Shown here in pieces: positions 37,173 through 47,031 of a stretch of DNA of 64,000 nt. The notes beneath the pieces were generated by a model, which saw nothing but the letters and a program-made list of their open reading frames with translations, was not told the DNA's origin and ran no database searches. Source of the DNA: Phyllobacterium sophorae (GTDB lineage Bacteria; Pseudomonadota; Alphaproteobacteria; Rhizobiales; Rhizobiaceae). Made by a program: the position numbers and the translations under genes. Each line of letters begins with the position of its first letter. Within the stretch, counting starts at the first letter, position 1. The stretch lies in contig NZ_PGGM01000002.1 in the NCBI RefSeq assembly GCF_003010965.1, positions 682,001 to 746,000 of the forward strand. The letters are read 5' to 3'.

Positions 37173-37799
37173 TCAGCCAATAAACGTCTTGATGCCGTCG
37201 GCCACGAACTGAACGGCGAGGGCGGCGAGAATGACGCCGAGAAGACGGGTCAGGATGGAGCGGCCAGTCTCGCCAAGGAAGCGGTCAACGCGCTCGGCAA
37301 GCAAAAACACCACATAAGATGCGGCAATGCAGATCAAGATGATACCGATTAACGCCAGGCGCGATGTGGCGTCGGAAAGCGTGCCCGCCAACAGGATAGT
37401 GGCGGAGATCGCGCCCGGACCGGCGATAAGCGGAATTGCGAGCGGGAAGGCAGCGATGTTGCGGATATGGTCCTTGGTGATGGCCACCTCGGCGCTCTTT
37501 TCCTTTCGCTCGTTGCGGCGCTCGAAAATCATTTCGAAGGCGATCCAGAACAGAAGCAGACCACCGGCGATCCGGAAAGCGCCCAGCGTGATGCCAAAAA
37601 GGGCCAGGATCTGAGCGCCGGCGACGGCAAAGATAGTCAGCACGATGAACGCGATAAGGCTTGCCCGCAACCCGACCTGGCTGCGCTCCTTGCGATTCAT
37701 GCCGCGTGTAAGCGCCAGAAACAGCGGTGCCAGACCCGGTGGATCGATCGTCACCATCAAGGTCACGAGCGCATTGAGAAGAGTGTCAGAATACGCCAC
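37173..37799 (-). CDS. MarC-family integral membrane protein
   Basis: 208 residues, six hydrophobic segments. The start segment LVTLMVTIDPPGLAPLFLAL and the NxE-like core AGPGAISATILLAGT are typical of MarC/UPF0056 proteins. The family was named after the mar locus, but a drug-resistance role is not supported in E. coli; its function is unknown. It is convergent with the NDH-2 gene and divergent from gyrA. Confidence 0.88.
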   Translation of the reverse strand: MAYSDTLLNALVTLMVTIDPPGLAPLFLALTRGMNRKERSQVGLRASLIAFIVLTIFAVAGAQILALFGITLGAFRIAGGLLLFWIAFEMIFERRNERKEKSAEVAITKDHIRNIAAFPLAIPLIAGPGAISATILLAGTLSDATSRLALIGIILICIAASYVVFLLAERVDRFLGETGRSILTRLLGVILAALAVQFVADGIKTFIG

Positions 37800-37985
37800 G
37801 ATTTTGCTTTTCTTTTCTGTTTAAAGCTCGCCAACCTGCCGATCAAAGCCTCCGCAACCTATCGGATTCTCTATCCGGCGTCGAGAAACATGGAAATCCT
37901 TGCGCAAGTTTTTCGCCGCATGAGAAAAACTATTTTATCTTATTGATATTAAAGGTTTTTCTGCTGTGAATTACTGTCCCGTTTA

Positions 37986-38015
37986 TTGGCTTTTCGCCCG
38001 GAAAGCCGCTATAAG
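37986..38015 (+). promoter_or_regulatory. Candidate promoter of gyrA
   Basis: TTGGCT (37986-37991) and TATAAG (38010-38015) are separated by 18 bases. The spacer lies within a GGCTTT/AAAGCC inverted repeat. The distance to the gyrA start is about 40 bases. Candidate only. Confidence 0.45.
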
Positions 38016-38051
38016 ATCAAAGATTGATTCTATACGAAAGATGAGTGCCTC

Positions 38052-40856
38052 GTGTCTGACCTAACTCCACCTTCTGGCCCCGAAGACGATAAATCCGGCC
38101 CAATCTCCGGAATCGAGCCCATTTCCATCATAGAGGAAATGCAGCGCTCCTATCTCGATTATGCGATGAGCGTAATCGTCAGTCGTGCGCTGCCTGATGT
38201 GCGCGACGGTCTGAAGCCTGTGCATCGTCGCATCCTGCACGCGATGAACGAGATGGGCCTGTCGTGGAACCGGTCCTACCGCAAATCGGCCGGTGTCGTC
38301 GGTGAGGTGATGGGTAAATTCCACCCGCATGGTGACGCCTCCATCTACGACGCACTTGTCCGCATGGCGCAGGATTGGTCATTGCGGGATCCTCTTGTCG
38401 ACGGGCAGGGGAATTTCGGTTCGATAGACGGCGATTCACCGGCCGCGATGCGGTACACGGAATGCCGTCTGGAGAAGGTAACGGAATCGCTGCTCGAGGA
38501 TATCGACAAGGAAACAGTCGATTTCCAGGATAATTACGATGGGCGCGAGCAGGAGCCTGTGGTTCTGCCTGCGCGTTTCCCCAATCTTCTCGTCAATGGT
38601 TCTGGCGGTATCGCAGTCGGTATGGCAACGAATGTGCCGCCGCACAATCTGGCCGAGGTTATCAATGGCTGTATCGCGCTGATCGACAACCCGGCGATCG
38701 ATTTACCGGAAATGATGGAGATTATTCCCGGTCCGGATTTCCCGACCGGGGGTATCGTCCTTGGCCGCTCGGGCATCTACTCAGCTTACAGCACAGGCCG
38801 CGGTTCGATCCTCATGCGCGGTAAAGTTGCAGTTGAGAGCATGCGCGGCGATCGCGAAGCCATTATCATCACCGAAGTTCCGTATCAGGTGAACAAGGCG
38901 ACAATGATCGAGAAGATGGCCGACCTGGTGCGTGAAAAGCGCATCGAGGGCATCTCTGACATTCGCGATGAATCAGATCGCGACGGATATCGCGTCGTCG
39001 TTGAACTGAAGCGTGATGCGGTGGCGGACGTCATCATCAACCAGCTCTATCGTTTCACACCCCTTCAGACGTCTTTTGGCGCCAATATGGTGGCGTTGAA
39101 CGGCGGCAAGCCGGGACTGCTCAATCTCCTGGACATTTTGCGCGCGTTCGTCAGCTTTCGCGAGGAAGTTGTCAGCCGCCGCACCAAGTTCCTGCTGCGA
39201 AAGGCGCGCGACCGCGCGCACGTCCTGGTTGGCTTGGCCATTGCCGTCGCCAATATTGACGAAATCATTGCACTTATCCGCCGGGCGCCCGATCCTGCTA
39301 CGGCCCGCGATCAGTTGATGGAGCGCCGCTGGCCCGCCAATGATGTTGCGCCGCTGATCACCCTGATCGCTGATCCGCGCCATACGCTCAACGACGACAA
39401 CACCTATAACCTCTCCGAAGAGCAGGCGCGCGCTATTCTCGATCTGCGATTGCAGCGCCTGACAGCGCTAGGCCGCGATGAAATCGCTGACGAGCTGAAC
39501 AAGATCGGCGTCGAGATCGCCGATTATCTCGAGATCCTGGCATCTCGCCTGCGGATCATGGGTCTGGTCAAGGACGAGCTGGTCGTAATTCGCGATGAAT
39601 TCGGCACGCCGCGCCGCACTGAGCTTACCGAGGGTGGCGCCGATATGGACGATGAAGATCTCATCGCCCGTGAAGATATGGTGGTGACCGTCAGCCACGC
39701 CGGCTACATCAAGCGTGTGCCCCTGGTGACCTATCGCGCGCAACGCCGCGGCGGCAAGGGCCGTTCCGGCGTGACGATGAAGGACGAGGATTCCGTTACA
39801 CGGCTGTTCGTGGCCAATACGCATACGCCGGTGCTGTTCTTCTCGTCGCGCGGCATCGTCTATAAGGAAAAGGTCTGGCGTCTGCCGATCGGTACGCCGC
39901 AATCACGCGGCAAGGCACTCATCAACATGCTGCCGCTGGAACAGGGCGAACGCATCACGACGATCATGCCGCTGCCGGAGGACGAGGCAAGCTGGGCCAA
40001 TCTCGACGTGATGTTCGCCACGACGCGCGGCACGGTTCGCCGCAACAAGCTGTCCGACTTCATCCAGGTCAATCGCAATGGCAAGATCGCGATGAAGCTT
40101 GAGGAAGAGGGCGATGAAATCCTCAGCGTCGATACCTGCGACGAGTTCGACGATGTATTGCTGACTGCCGCCGGCGGCCAGTGTATCCGTTTCCCCGTAA
40201 CCGATGTGCGTGTGTTCGCCGGGCGCAACTCGATCGGCGTGCGTGGCATCACATTGGCTCCGGGGGACAAGATCATCTCCATGTCCATTCTCGGTCATGT
40301 GGACGCAAGCCCCGCCGAACGCTCGGCCTATCTGAAGCAGGCTGCGGCTGAAAGGCGGGCACAGGGCGCCGACGACGTTGAAGAAATTGCTTTGGTCGGC
40401 GAGGAAGCCACAGATGTGGCCGATCTTTCGCCGGAGCGTTACGCCGAACTGCGCGATCGCGAAGAGACCGTGCTGACGGTTAGCGAATATGGCTACGGCA
40501 AGCGCTCGTCGTCCTATGAATTCCGCGTTTCCGGGCGCGGTGGCAAGGGCATTCGCGCCACCGACACGTCGAAGACCGATGAAATAGGCAAGCTGGTGGC
40601 GTTGTTCCCGGTCCAGGATTCCGATCAGATCCTGCTCGTATCGGATGGTGGCCAGCTGATCCGCGTTCCGGTCAATGGCATCCGTGTCGCCGGACGCTCG
40701 ACCAAGGGCGTGACCATTTTCAATACGGCTGATGGGGAGAAAGTGGTTTCGGTCGAACCGATTTCCGAAACGGAAACCGATGATATCGAGGCTGAAACGT
40801 CCGTTGAAGCCGAGGCAGCAACCCCTGTCACGGATCCCGGCTCTGAAGAAGTCTAG
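38052..40856 (+). CDS. gyrA: DNA gyrase subunit A
   Basis: 934 residues. The active-site Tyr135 lies in AMRYTECRL; the quinolone-determining region reads [12 protein letters not shown] at 91-102, with Ala96 where E. coli has Ser83 and Asp100 where it has Asp87. The GyrA box QRRGGKG occurs near residue 560. The C-terminal beta-pinwheel includes an insertion with charged residues (about 750-800), and the protein ends in a long acidic tail. The start is GTG; an ATG 11 bases upstream is out of frame. A terminator follows at 40907. Confidence 0.97.
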   Translation: MSDLTPPSGPEDDKSGPISGIEPISIIEEMQRSYLDYAMSVIVSRALPDVRDGLKPVHRRILHAMNEMGLSWNRSYRKSAGVVGEVMGKFHPHGDASIYDALVRMAQDWSLRDPLVDGQGNFGSIDGDSPAAMRYTECRLEKVTESLLEDIDKETVDFQDNYDGREQEPVVLPARFPNLLVNGSGGIAVGMATNVPPHNLAEVINGCIALIDNPAIDLPEMMEIIPGPDFPTGGIVLGRSGIYSAYSTGRGSILMRGKVAVESMRGDREAIIITEVPYQVNKATMIEKMADLVREKRIEGISDIRDESDRDGYRVVVELKRDAVADVIINQLYRFTPLQTSFGANMVALNGGKPGLLNLLDILRAFVSFREEVVSRRTKFLLRKARDRAHVLVGLAIAVANIDEIIALIRRAPDPATARDQLMERRWPANDVAPLITLIADPRHTLNDDNTYNLSEEQARAILDLRLQRLTALGRDEIADELNKIGVEIADYLEILASRLRIMGLVKDELVVIRDEFGTPRRTELTEGGADMDDEDLIAREDMVVTVSHAGYIKRVPLVTYRAQRRGGKGRSGVTMKDEDSVTRLFVANTHTPVLFFSSRGIVYKEKVWRLPIGTPQSRGKALINMLPLEQGERITTIMPLPEDEASWANLDVMFATTRGTVRRNKLSDFIQVNRNGKIAMKLEEEGDEILSVDTCDEFDDVLLTAAGGQCIRFPVTDVRVFAGRNSIGVRGITLAPGDKIISMSILGHVDASPAERSAYLKQAAAERRAQGADDVEEIALVGEEATDVADLSPERYAELRDREETVLTVSEYGYGKRSSSYEFRVSGRGGKGIRATDTSKTDEIGKLVALFPVQDSDQILLVSDGGQLIRVPVNGIRVAGRSTKGVTIFNTADGEKVVSVEPISETETDDIEAETSVEAEAATPVTDPGSEEV

Positions 40857-40874
40857 CGCCGCCGGATCGCGCGA

Positions 40875-41015
40875 TTAAAGATCGCTACGATGGTGATAAA
40901 CACCGAAGCGGGATGTTCTGAGAGGAGCCTCCCGCTTTTTATTTTCTTCTACAATCATGATGATGGCGGAAACGATCATAGCAACCATCATGGCAATGCT
41001 CAGAAGAATAAACAT
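40875..41015 (-). CDS. Predicted 46-residue membrane peptide
   Basis: A 46-codon frame opposite gyrA. The product begins MFILLSIAMMVAMIVSAIIM, a strongly hydrophobic segment of about 21 residues (2-22), followed by EENKKREAP and a basic tail ending in HHRSDL. The ATG has AAGGGA seven bases upstream, an excellent ribosome binding site. I do not recognise it. The 3' part overlaps, in antisense, the stem-loop that terminates gyrA. The frame is supported by the ribosome binding site and the single-helix topology, not by homology. Confidence 0.55.
   Translation of the reverse strand: MFILLSIAMMVAMIVSAIIMIVEENKKREAPLRTSRFGVYHHRSDL
40907..40940 (+). terminator. Rho-independent terminator after gyrA
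   Basis: AGCGGGA (40907-40913) pairs with TCCCGCT (40930-40936) over a 16-base loop, and TTTTT follows (40936-40940). It lies 50 bases after the gyrA stop, antisense to the predicted 46-residue peptide gene. Confidence 0.8.
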
Positions 41016-41200
41016 ATTCTGTCCCTTCGATCTTGCACTCTTTCAGAGTTAGCAACGTGCTAACTTCGAAATGGTTTCACACCATTGTCTCACGCTTAGT
41101 TGAAGTTGCCTGAATGCTTGCTGATTGCTGTGTTCATCTCCCGTTCATCCGATCGATTCCGACCATTGAAAGCGCCGGGCAAAACGGTTAGGAAAGCCCC

Positions 41201-41695
41201 ATGACAATCGCGATTTATGCCGGATCATTCGATCCGATCACCAATGGCCATATCGATGTCCTGCACGGCTCGTTCCGGCTTGCCGACAAGGTATTCGTGG
41301 CGATCGGTATTCACCCCGGCAAAGCACCGCTGTTCTCATTCGAAGAGCGGGTCGACCTGATAAAGCGCGTCGCGGCCGATGTGTTCGGCAAAGACAGCAA
41401 CCGTCTCGACGTGATTGCCTTCGATGGGCTCTTGATCGATGCGGCACGCAAGTATGGGGCATCACTCATGGTTCGTGGTCTGCGTGACGGCACAGATCTC
41501 GATTATGAGATGCAGATGGCGGGGATGAACGGCCAGATGGCCCCGGAATTGCAAACCGTGTTTCTCCCGGCGGACCCCTCGGTCCGCACCATTACTGCCA
41601 CATTGGTTCGTCAGATTGCCGCTATGGGCGGTGACGTCCGGCATTTTGTTCCTGCTCTTGTCGCTGATGCGCTCGAGGCAAAATTCAAATCCTGA
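41201..41695 (+). CDS. coaD: Phosphopantetheine adenylyltransferase
   Basis: 164 residues; transfers AMP to 4'-phosphopantetheine in coenzyme A synthesis. The T/HxGH nucleotidyl-transferase motif is present as [13 protein letters not shown] at residues 8-20, and the C-terminal part [12 protein letters not shown] is the ISSTxxR-like segment. Length matches the family. It is followed closely by two cyclophilin genes on the same strand. Confidence 0.96.
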   Translation: MTIAIYAGSFDPITNGHIDVLHGSFRLADKVFVAIGIHPGKAPLFSFEERVDLIKRVAADVFGKDSNRLDVIAFDGLLIDAARKYGASLMVRGLRDGTDLDYEMQMAGMNGQMAPELQTVFLPADPSVRTITATLVRQIAAMGGDVRHFVPALVADALEAKFKS

Positions 41696-41710
41696 TTTTT
41701 GGAGACTTTC

Positions 41711-42295
41711 ATGTCCTTTATCCGCACAGCGCTCCTTGTTGCTGCCGTTTCGTCCCTGTCATTCGCAGCGCTGGCCCCGGCCCGGGCCGATGACGCGAAC
41801 ACCATGACCATCAAACTCAAGGATGGCGACGTCAAAGTCGAGCTGCTTCCCGATCTTGCGCCGAAACACGTCGAGCAGATCAAGGCGCTTGCCAAGGAGG
41901 GCGCCTATGACAATGTGGTGTTCCATCGGGTCATTCCAGGCTTTATGGCACAGACCGGCGACGTGCAATATGGCAACACGGAAAAGGGTTACAAGCCGCA
42001 GGCTGCCGGGACGGGTGGCTCGACGCGTCCGGATCTGCCTGCCGAGTTCTCGAAGGAGCCTTTCGTGCGCGGGGTTGTCGGTATGGCACGCGCGCAGAAT
42101 CCCAATTCCGCCAATTCGCAGTTTTTTATCATGTTCACTGAATATCCCTCGCTGAACGGCCAGTATACGGTCGTCGGCAAGGTCACGAGCGGTATGGATA
42201 TCGTCGACAAGATCAAGAAGGGTTCGGAGGCAGACAACGGTGCAGTCGAAAACCCCGACAAGATGATCAAGGTCACGGTTGGTTCAGCCAAATAA
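41711..42295 (+). CDS. ppiA: Periplasmic cyclophilin-type peptidyl-prolyl isomerase
   Basis: 194 residues. The ATG at 41711 (MSFIRTALLVAAVSS) lies six bases after GGAG and starts a signal peptide that ends near ARA, so the enzyme is periplasmic. The cyclophilin core has VVFHRVIPGFMAQTGD and ANSQFFIMF. It catalyses cis-trans isomerisation of prolyl bonds. It is followed by a second, cytoplasmic cyclophilin. Confidence 0.93.
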   Translation: MSFIRTALLVAAVSSLSFAALAPARADDANTMTIKLKDGDVKVELLPDLAPKHVEQIKALAKEGAYDNVVFHRVIPGFMAQTGDVQYGNTEKGYKPQAAGTGGSTRPDLPAEFSKEPFVRGVVGMARAQNPNSANSQFFIMFTEYPSLNGQYTVVGKVTSGMDIVDKIKKGSEADNGAVENPDKMIKVTVGSAK

Positions 42296-42329
42296 TCACT
42301 AGCTTAGTTAAATCAGGAGATTGCCGAAA

Positions 42330-42839
42330 ATGGCTTACAAAGACCCAGAAAACACCATCCTTCTTGAAACCACGAAGGGAAGTGTCGTTATCGAACTCTA
42401 CCCGGATCTCGCGCCTGGACATGTCGACCGGATCAAGGAACTTGCACGCGAAGGTGCCTATGACGGCGTTGTGTTCCATCGCGTGATCGATGGATTCATG
42501 GCGCAGACCGGCGATGTCAAGTTCGGCAAGAAGGGCGGCACATCGTTCAATCCAGCCCGCGCCGGCATGGGCGGTTCGGAAAAGCCCGACCTCAAGGCCG
42601 AATTCTCCAATGCCAATCATGGCCGCGGCGCCTGTTCTATGGCGCGTTCGCAGAGCCCGAATTCGGCCAACTCGCAGTTCTTCATCTGCTTCGACGATGC
42701 AGGCTTCCTTAACCGCCAGTATACGGTGTGGGGCCAGGTTATCGAAGGCATGGACAATGTCGACAAGATCAAGCGCGGCGAGCCGGTGCAGGATCCGGAT
42801 TCCATCGTTTCCATGCGCGTTGCAGCAGACGTCGAATAA
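42330..42839 (+). CDS. ppiB: Cytoplasmic cyclophilin-type peptidyl-prolyl isomerase
   Basis: 169 residues, no signal peptide. The core VVFHRVIDGFMAQTGDVKFG and NSANSQFFICFDDAGFLNRQYT are present. The ATG at 42330 has AGGAG about ten bases upstream; the TTG at 42321 would crowd that site. It is clearly paralogous to the gene just upstream, so the pair covers periplasm and cytoplasm. Confidence 0.93.
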   Translation: MAYKDPENTILLETTKGSVVIELYPDLAPGHVDRIKELAREGAYDGVVFHRVIDGFMAQTGDVKFGKKGGTSFNPARAGMGGSEKPDLKAEFSNANHGRGACSMARSQSPNSANSQFFICFDDAGFLNRQYTVWGQVIEGMDNVDKIKRGEPVQDPDSIVSMRVAADVE

Positions 42840-42856
42840 GATCGTATTGATGCATT

Positions 42857-43936
42857 ATGCGTGTTGATCTTTTCGATTTTGATCTGCCGGAAGAGAACAT
42901 CGCATTGAGACCTGCAGAGCCGCGCGATTCAGCGCGGCTTTTGCTTGTGAAGGCGGATGCGTCCGGGTTCGAGGACAGTTGCGTCCGCAATCTTGGCGAT
43001 TTCCTGCGGCCCGGGGATGCACTGGTATTCAATGATACCAAAGTGATACCAGCACAACTTGAAGGCTTTCGCGAACGTGAGGGCGTGAAGGCCCAGATCA
43101 GCGCGACTTTGCATATGCGTGCTGGTCCTGATCGCTGGAAAGCGTTTCTGCGACCGGCGAAGCGCATCAAGCAGGGTGAGCGTATCGATTTCGGCCACGG
43201 CAACAATGCGTGCCTGCTCGGAGCATTGCAAGCGACGGTCACTGAAAAGGGCGAGGCTGGCGAAGCGCTGCTGGTCTTCGATTTCAGCGGTGCAGATCTC
43301 GATCAGGCAATTGCCGCGGTGGGTCATATTCCGCTACCGCCGTACATCGCTTCCAAGCGTGCAGACGACAGCCGTGACCGGGAGGATTATCAAACGGTTT
43401 ACGCAAGGGAAGAGGGCGCGGTCGCAGCGCCGACGGCCGGCCTGCATTTCACGCCTGGGCTGCTGGACGATCTGAAGAAGCGCGGGATAGAAGAGCATTT
43501 CGTGACGTTGCATGTGGGTGCAGGCACGTTTCTGCCGGTCAAGGCCGAAGACACAGCCAATCACAAGATGCACGCGGAAATCGGGACAGTGGATCAACGG
43601 ACGGCCGAGGCACTGAACGCCGTGAAGGCGCGGGGCGGGCGTATTGTCAGCGTGGGCACGACATCCCTGCGGCTGCTCGAGAGCGCGACGGACGCAAATG
43701 GCGTGATCCAGCCGTGGTCCGGCCCGACGGACATTTTCATCACGCCGGGTTACAAGTTTCGCGCTGTTGATATGCTTATGACCAATTTTCATCTGCCGCG
43801 CTCGACACTGTTCATGCTGGTCTCGGCCTTCAGCGGGTTCGAACGCATGCATGCGGCCTATGAATATGCGATCAAAAATCACTACCGCTTCTATTCCTAT
43901 GGCGATGCAAGCCTGTTATGGCGATCGGCATCATGA
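42857..43936 (+). CDS. queA: tRNA preQ1(34) S-adenosylmethionine ribosyltransferase-isomerase
   Basis: 359 residues; adds the cyclopentene ring to preQ1 at the wobble position of tRNAs in queuosine synthesis. Family segments include [45 protein letters not shown] and [16 protein letters not shown]. Its stop overlaps the tgt start as ATGA, and the two act consecutively in one pathway. Confidence 0.96.
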   Translation: MRVDLFDFDLPEENIALRPAEPRDSARLLLVKADASGFEDSCVRNLGDFLRPGDALVFNDTKVIPAQLEGFREREGVKAQISATLHMRAGPDRWKAFLRPAKRIKQGERIDFGHGNNACLLGALQATVTEKGEAGEALLVFDFSGADLDQAIAAVGHIPLPPYIASKRADDSRDREDYQTVYAREEGAVAAPTAGLHFTPGLLDDLKKRGIEEHFVTLHVGAGTFLPVKAEDTANHKMHAEIGTVDQRTAEALNAVKARGGRIVSVGTTSLRLLESATDANGVIQPWSGPTDIFITPGYKFRAVDMLMTNFHLPRSTLFMLVSAFSGFERMHAAYEYAIKNHYRFYSYGDASLLWRSAS

Positions 43937-45066
43937 GCGAAAATTTTGAATTCAAGCTGATTGCCACCGATGGCATGGCGCGGCGCGGTGAAATCACCAT
44001 GCCGCGTGGAACGGTACGGACGCCGGCGTTCATGCCTGTTGGAACCGGCGGCACCGTCAAGGCGATGTACATGGACCAGGTACGCGACCTGGGTGCCGAC
44101 ATAATCCTTGGCAATACCTACCATTTGATGCTGCGGCCGAGCGCCGAACGCGTTGCCAAACTTGGCGGACTGCACGAGTTCGCGCGCTGGGCAGGGCCGA
44201 TCCTGACCGATTCCGGCGGATTTCAGGTCATGTCACTGGCGCAGTTGCGCAAGCTGACCGAAAAGGGTGTGACCTTCCGTTCGCATATCGATGGCAGGGC
44301 CTATGAGATGAGCCCAGAGCGCTCGATCGAGATCCAGGGATTGCTGGATTCAGATATTCAAATGCAGCTGGACGAGTGCGTCGCCCTGCCGTCGACGCCG
44401 AAAGACATTGAGCGGGCGATGGAACTGTCGCTCCGCTGGGCGGAGCGCTGCAAGGTGGCTTTCGGCAACCAGCCTGGCAAGGCGATGTTCGGTATCGTGC
44501 AGGGCGGCGACGTGGCCGATCTGCGTGTTCGCTCGGCGCAGGCACTGAAAGCCATGGATCTGAAGGGCTATGCCATTGGCGGGCTGGCGGTCGGCGAGCC
44601 GCAGGACGTCATGCTGGAAATGCTCGACATAACCTGCCCGGAGCTACCGGTTGAAAAGCCACGCTATCTCATGGGTGTCGGTACGCCGGATGATATTCTG
44701 AAATCGGTGGCACGCGGGATCGACATGTTCGACTGCGTGATGCCGACGCGGGCAGGGCGGCATGGCCTTGCCTTTACCCGGCGCGGCAAGGTCAATTTGC
44801 GCAATGCAAGGCATGCCGACGATCCGCGCCCGCTAGACGAGGAATCGCCGTGCCCTGCAGCACGCGACTACAGCCGCGCCTATCTGCACCATCTGGTCAA
44901 GTCCGGCGAAGCGCTTGGCGGTATGCTGCTGACATGGAACAATCTTTCCTACTACCAGCAATTGATGCAGGGTATTCGCGATGCAATCGAGGCTGGCCGG
45001 TACAGCACTTTTGCCGAGGAAACCCAAGCTGCGTGGGGCAGAGGCGACATACCCTTGTTAGCGTGA
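43933..45066 (+). CDS. tgt: Queuine/preQ1 tRNA-guanine transglycosylase
   Basis: 377 residues. The ATG at 43933 overlaps the queA stop and is preferred over the in-frame ATG at 43918, which lies inside queA. The family segments [11 protein letters not shown] (with the catalytic Asp region) and GLAVGEPQ are present. The zinc ligands near the C terminus are also represented (the [15 protein letters not shown] segment carries Cys and His). It swaps G34 for preQ1, upstream of QueA in the pathway. Confidence 0.96.
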   Translation: MSENFEFKLIATDGMARRGEITMPRGTVRTPAFMPVGTGGTVKAMYMDQVRDLGADIILGNTYHLMLRPSAERVAKLGGLHEFARWAGPILTDSGGFQVMSLAQLRKLTEKGVTFRSHIDGRAYEMSPERSIEIQGLLDSDIQMQLDECVALPSTPKDIERAMELSLRWAERCKVAFGNQPGKAMFGIVQGGDVADLRVRSAQALKAMDLKGYAIGGLAVGEPQDVMLEMLDITCPELPVEKPRYLMGVGTPDDILKSVARGIDMFDCVMPTRAGRHGLAFTRRGKVNLRNARHADDPRPLDEESPCPAARDYSRAYLHHLVKSGEALGGMLLTWNNLSYYQQLMQGIRDAIEAGRYSTFAEETQAAWGRGDIPLLA

Positions 45067-45642
45067 TCAGACGGCTGCGACCGGCGTTTCTGACGCTTCG
45101 GCCGGCTCGAACAGGTTTTTCAATCGGTCGATCGCCGCGACCTGTTCGTCCCGGCTGAGCAAATTCATTTCGAAAAGTTTCAGGCTGCGCAAACCTTCGA
45201 TCGTCAGAAAAACCATCATCACCAATGTCGGATCTTCAGCGTTTTCGCGCATCCGCTGCAGCAATTGCCTGTTATAGCGGCGAATTGGCTCAAGGAAGCC
45301 CGGGTCGTTAGCAATCGCCGCAAGAATGCCGGACGGTTCGGGTTCATTGCACAAAAATTCCGCGCGGTAGACGGCGATGCAAGCAAGCACAACACTGTTT
45401 GGGCCATGGTTTCTTGCTGCTTCTTCACGACGAAGTGATTCGTCGAATTCAGACACATGCTGCTCTACGAGCGCCTCAAGCAATTTGGCCTTGGTCGGAA
45501 ACGTATAGAGCAATCCCCCTTTTGAAAGACCCGCTCGCCGCGCTACCGCATCCAATGAAAGGTGAACCGGGCCCACCTCCTTGGCGATTTCGGCCGCGGC
45601 TTGCAAAATCTTGTCTTTCGTGGAGAGAGTATCATTCGTCAT
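45067..45642 (-). CDS. TetR-family repressor of an RND efflux pump
   Basis: 191 residues. The N-terminal helix-turn-helix spans about 25-47 (LDAVARRAGLSKGGLLYTF), and the rest is a helical ligand-binding domain. It is divergent from the efflux genes, and a perfect dyad sits in the shared promoter region, so it probably represses the pump and itself. The ligand is unknown. Confidence 0.87.
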   Translation of the reverse strand: MTNDTLSTKDKILQAAAEIAKEVGPVHLSLDAVARRAGLSKGGLLYTFPTKAKLLEALVEQHVSEFDESLRREEAARNHGPNSVVLACIAVYRAEFLCNEPEPSGILAAIANDPGFLEPIRRYNRQLLQRMRENAEDPTLVMMVFLTIEGLRSLKLFEMNLLSRDEQVAAIDRLKNLFEPAEASETPVAAV

Positions 45643-45680
45643 TCTAACACTTTCGATCTATGAGAGGCGTGAAACCCGTA

Positions 45681-45709
45681 TTGACATTACCGTCCAGACG
45701 GTACAGTAC
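45681..45709 (+). promoter_or_regulatory. RND-pump promoter overlapped by a perfect TetR-type operator
   Basis: TTGACA (45681-45686) is a consensus -35; a -10 of the form TACAGT or nearby lies about 15-17 bases on. TACCGTC (45688-45694) and GACGGTA (45697-45703) form a perfect inverted repeat around two central bases, within the promoter spacer. Binding there would block RNA polymerase, as expected for the adjacent TetR repressor. Confidence 0.78.
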
Positions 45710-45804
45710 ATGGCGCGTGGCAATCAAGCCCACCTGACGTTAATCTCATTTGACAGGCTGGCAGACCTCTTTGCTGGCCATTGTTTTGTTCCGGAGCAGT
45801 TCCC

Positions 45805-47031
45805 ATGAAGCGGTTCATTCTACCCGTAATCGTTGTAATTCTCGTTGCGCTGCTCGGAGTCGGGTTGGTTGGTTTCAACTTGTTCCGGGACAAGGCGATC
45901 AAGGATTTCTTTGCCACCATGCAGCAGCCGGCGGCTCCTGTCTCGACATATACGGTCGAGCCCGGCGAGTGGACTCCCGAGGTTGAGGCGATCGGCACGG
46001 TGAGCGCCATTCAGGGCGTTGAGCTGTCGGTTGAGGTTGCCGGGATCGTCAAGGATATTCCGTTTACCGCCAATCAGACGATCCAGCAGGGTGCTCCACT
46101 TTTGCAACTCGATGACGCTATCGAGAAGGCTGACATCGTCGCCGCCAAGGCACAGGATGTACTGATGGACCAGACACTGGCACGCGCACGTACACTAAGT
46201 ACCCGCGGCGTCGGCGCAGTGTCCAGTGTTGATGAGGCGCAGGCGGCGTCTCTGGCCAAGAAGGCCGAGATTGCCAAGTTGGAGGCCGTTATGGAGCAGA
46301 AGCTGCTGAAGGCGCCGTTCACGGGTACTGTCGGTATTCCTCGCATCGAACTCGGTCAGTATCTCGCGCCGGGCACGGTGGTGGTTACCCTGCAGGACCT
46401 TACCACGATGCGCGTTGATTTCACGGTTCCAGAGCAGGCGTTGAGCGAAATCAAGATCGGTCAGCCGATCAAGCTCGGTCTGACGGACAATGATATCAGC
46501 TTCAAAGGTGAGATCACGGCTATCGAACCAAGAATTGACCCGGCGACGCGGTTGATTTCCGTTCGCGCGAAAGTGGACAATCCGGAAGGAAAGCTACGTC
46601 CGGGTCAGTTCGCCCAGGTGCGTGTGACTCTCCCGAAGGAAGAGGACGTTTTCACCTTGCCGCAGACCGCTCTCGTTTCCAGCCTTTACGGCGACTACGT
46701 CTTCGTTGTCCGTCCTGCGCCGGACGAAGCCAAGCCAGCTGATGCTACGAAGCCGGCCGATGCCCAGTCATCGGGCGCGGCAAGCGCTGCAGATGCGGCA
46801 AAGCCGGCCGAAGGAGCCGATGAGAAGAAAGAGCCGAAGCTTGTCGCGACACAGGTTTTCGTCACGCCAGGCCGCCGTTCTGGCCTTGTGGTCGAAATTA
46901 CCAAGGGCATCAAGCAGGGCGATATTGTCATAACCGCCGGTCAGAACCGTTTGAGCCCTGGTGCCGCCGTCAAGATCGCAAATGACGTGAATCCGGCCAA
47001 CACCAAAGAAGCAGGACTGCCAACAAAATGA
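45805..47031 (+). CDS. RND efflux periplasmic adaptor (membrane-fusion protein)
   Basis: 408 residues. One N-terminal hydrophobic segment (about 5-25) anchors it to the inner membrane. The lipoyl/barrel-sandwich halves, the coiled hairpin and the beta-barrel follow (GIVKDIPFTANQTIQQGAPL, APFTGTVGIPRIELGQYL, LRPGQFAQVRV). An Ala/Lys/Pro-rich low-complexity insert occurs at about 310-350. The ATG at 45805 has CCGGAG upstream; the frame is open to 45781. The gene is four bases overlapped by the pump gene. Confidence 0.92.
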   Translation: MKRFILPVIVVILVALLGVGLVGFNLFRDKAIKDFFATMQQPAAPVSTYTVEPGEWTPEVEAIGTVSAIQGVELSVEVAGIVKDIPFTANQTIQQGAPLLQLDDAIEKADIVAAKAQDVLMDQTLARARTLSTRGVGAVSSVDEAQAASLAKKAEIAKLEAVMEQKLLKAPFTGTVGIPRIELGQYLAPGTVVVTLQDLTTMRVDFTVPEQALSEIKIGQPIKLGLTDNDISFKGEITAIEPRIDPATRLISVRAKVDNPEGKLRPGQFAQVRVTLPKEEDVFTLPQTALVSSLYGDYVFVVRPAPDEAKPADATKPADAQSSGAASAADAAKPAEGADEKKEPKLVATQVFVTPGRRSGLVVEITKGIKQGDIVITAGQNRLSPGAAVKIANDVNPANTKEAGLPTK

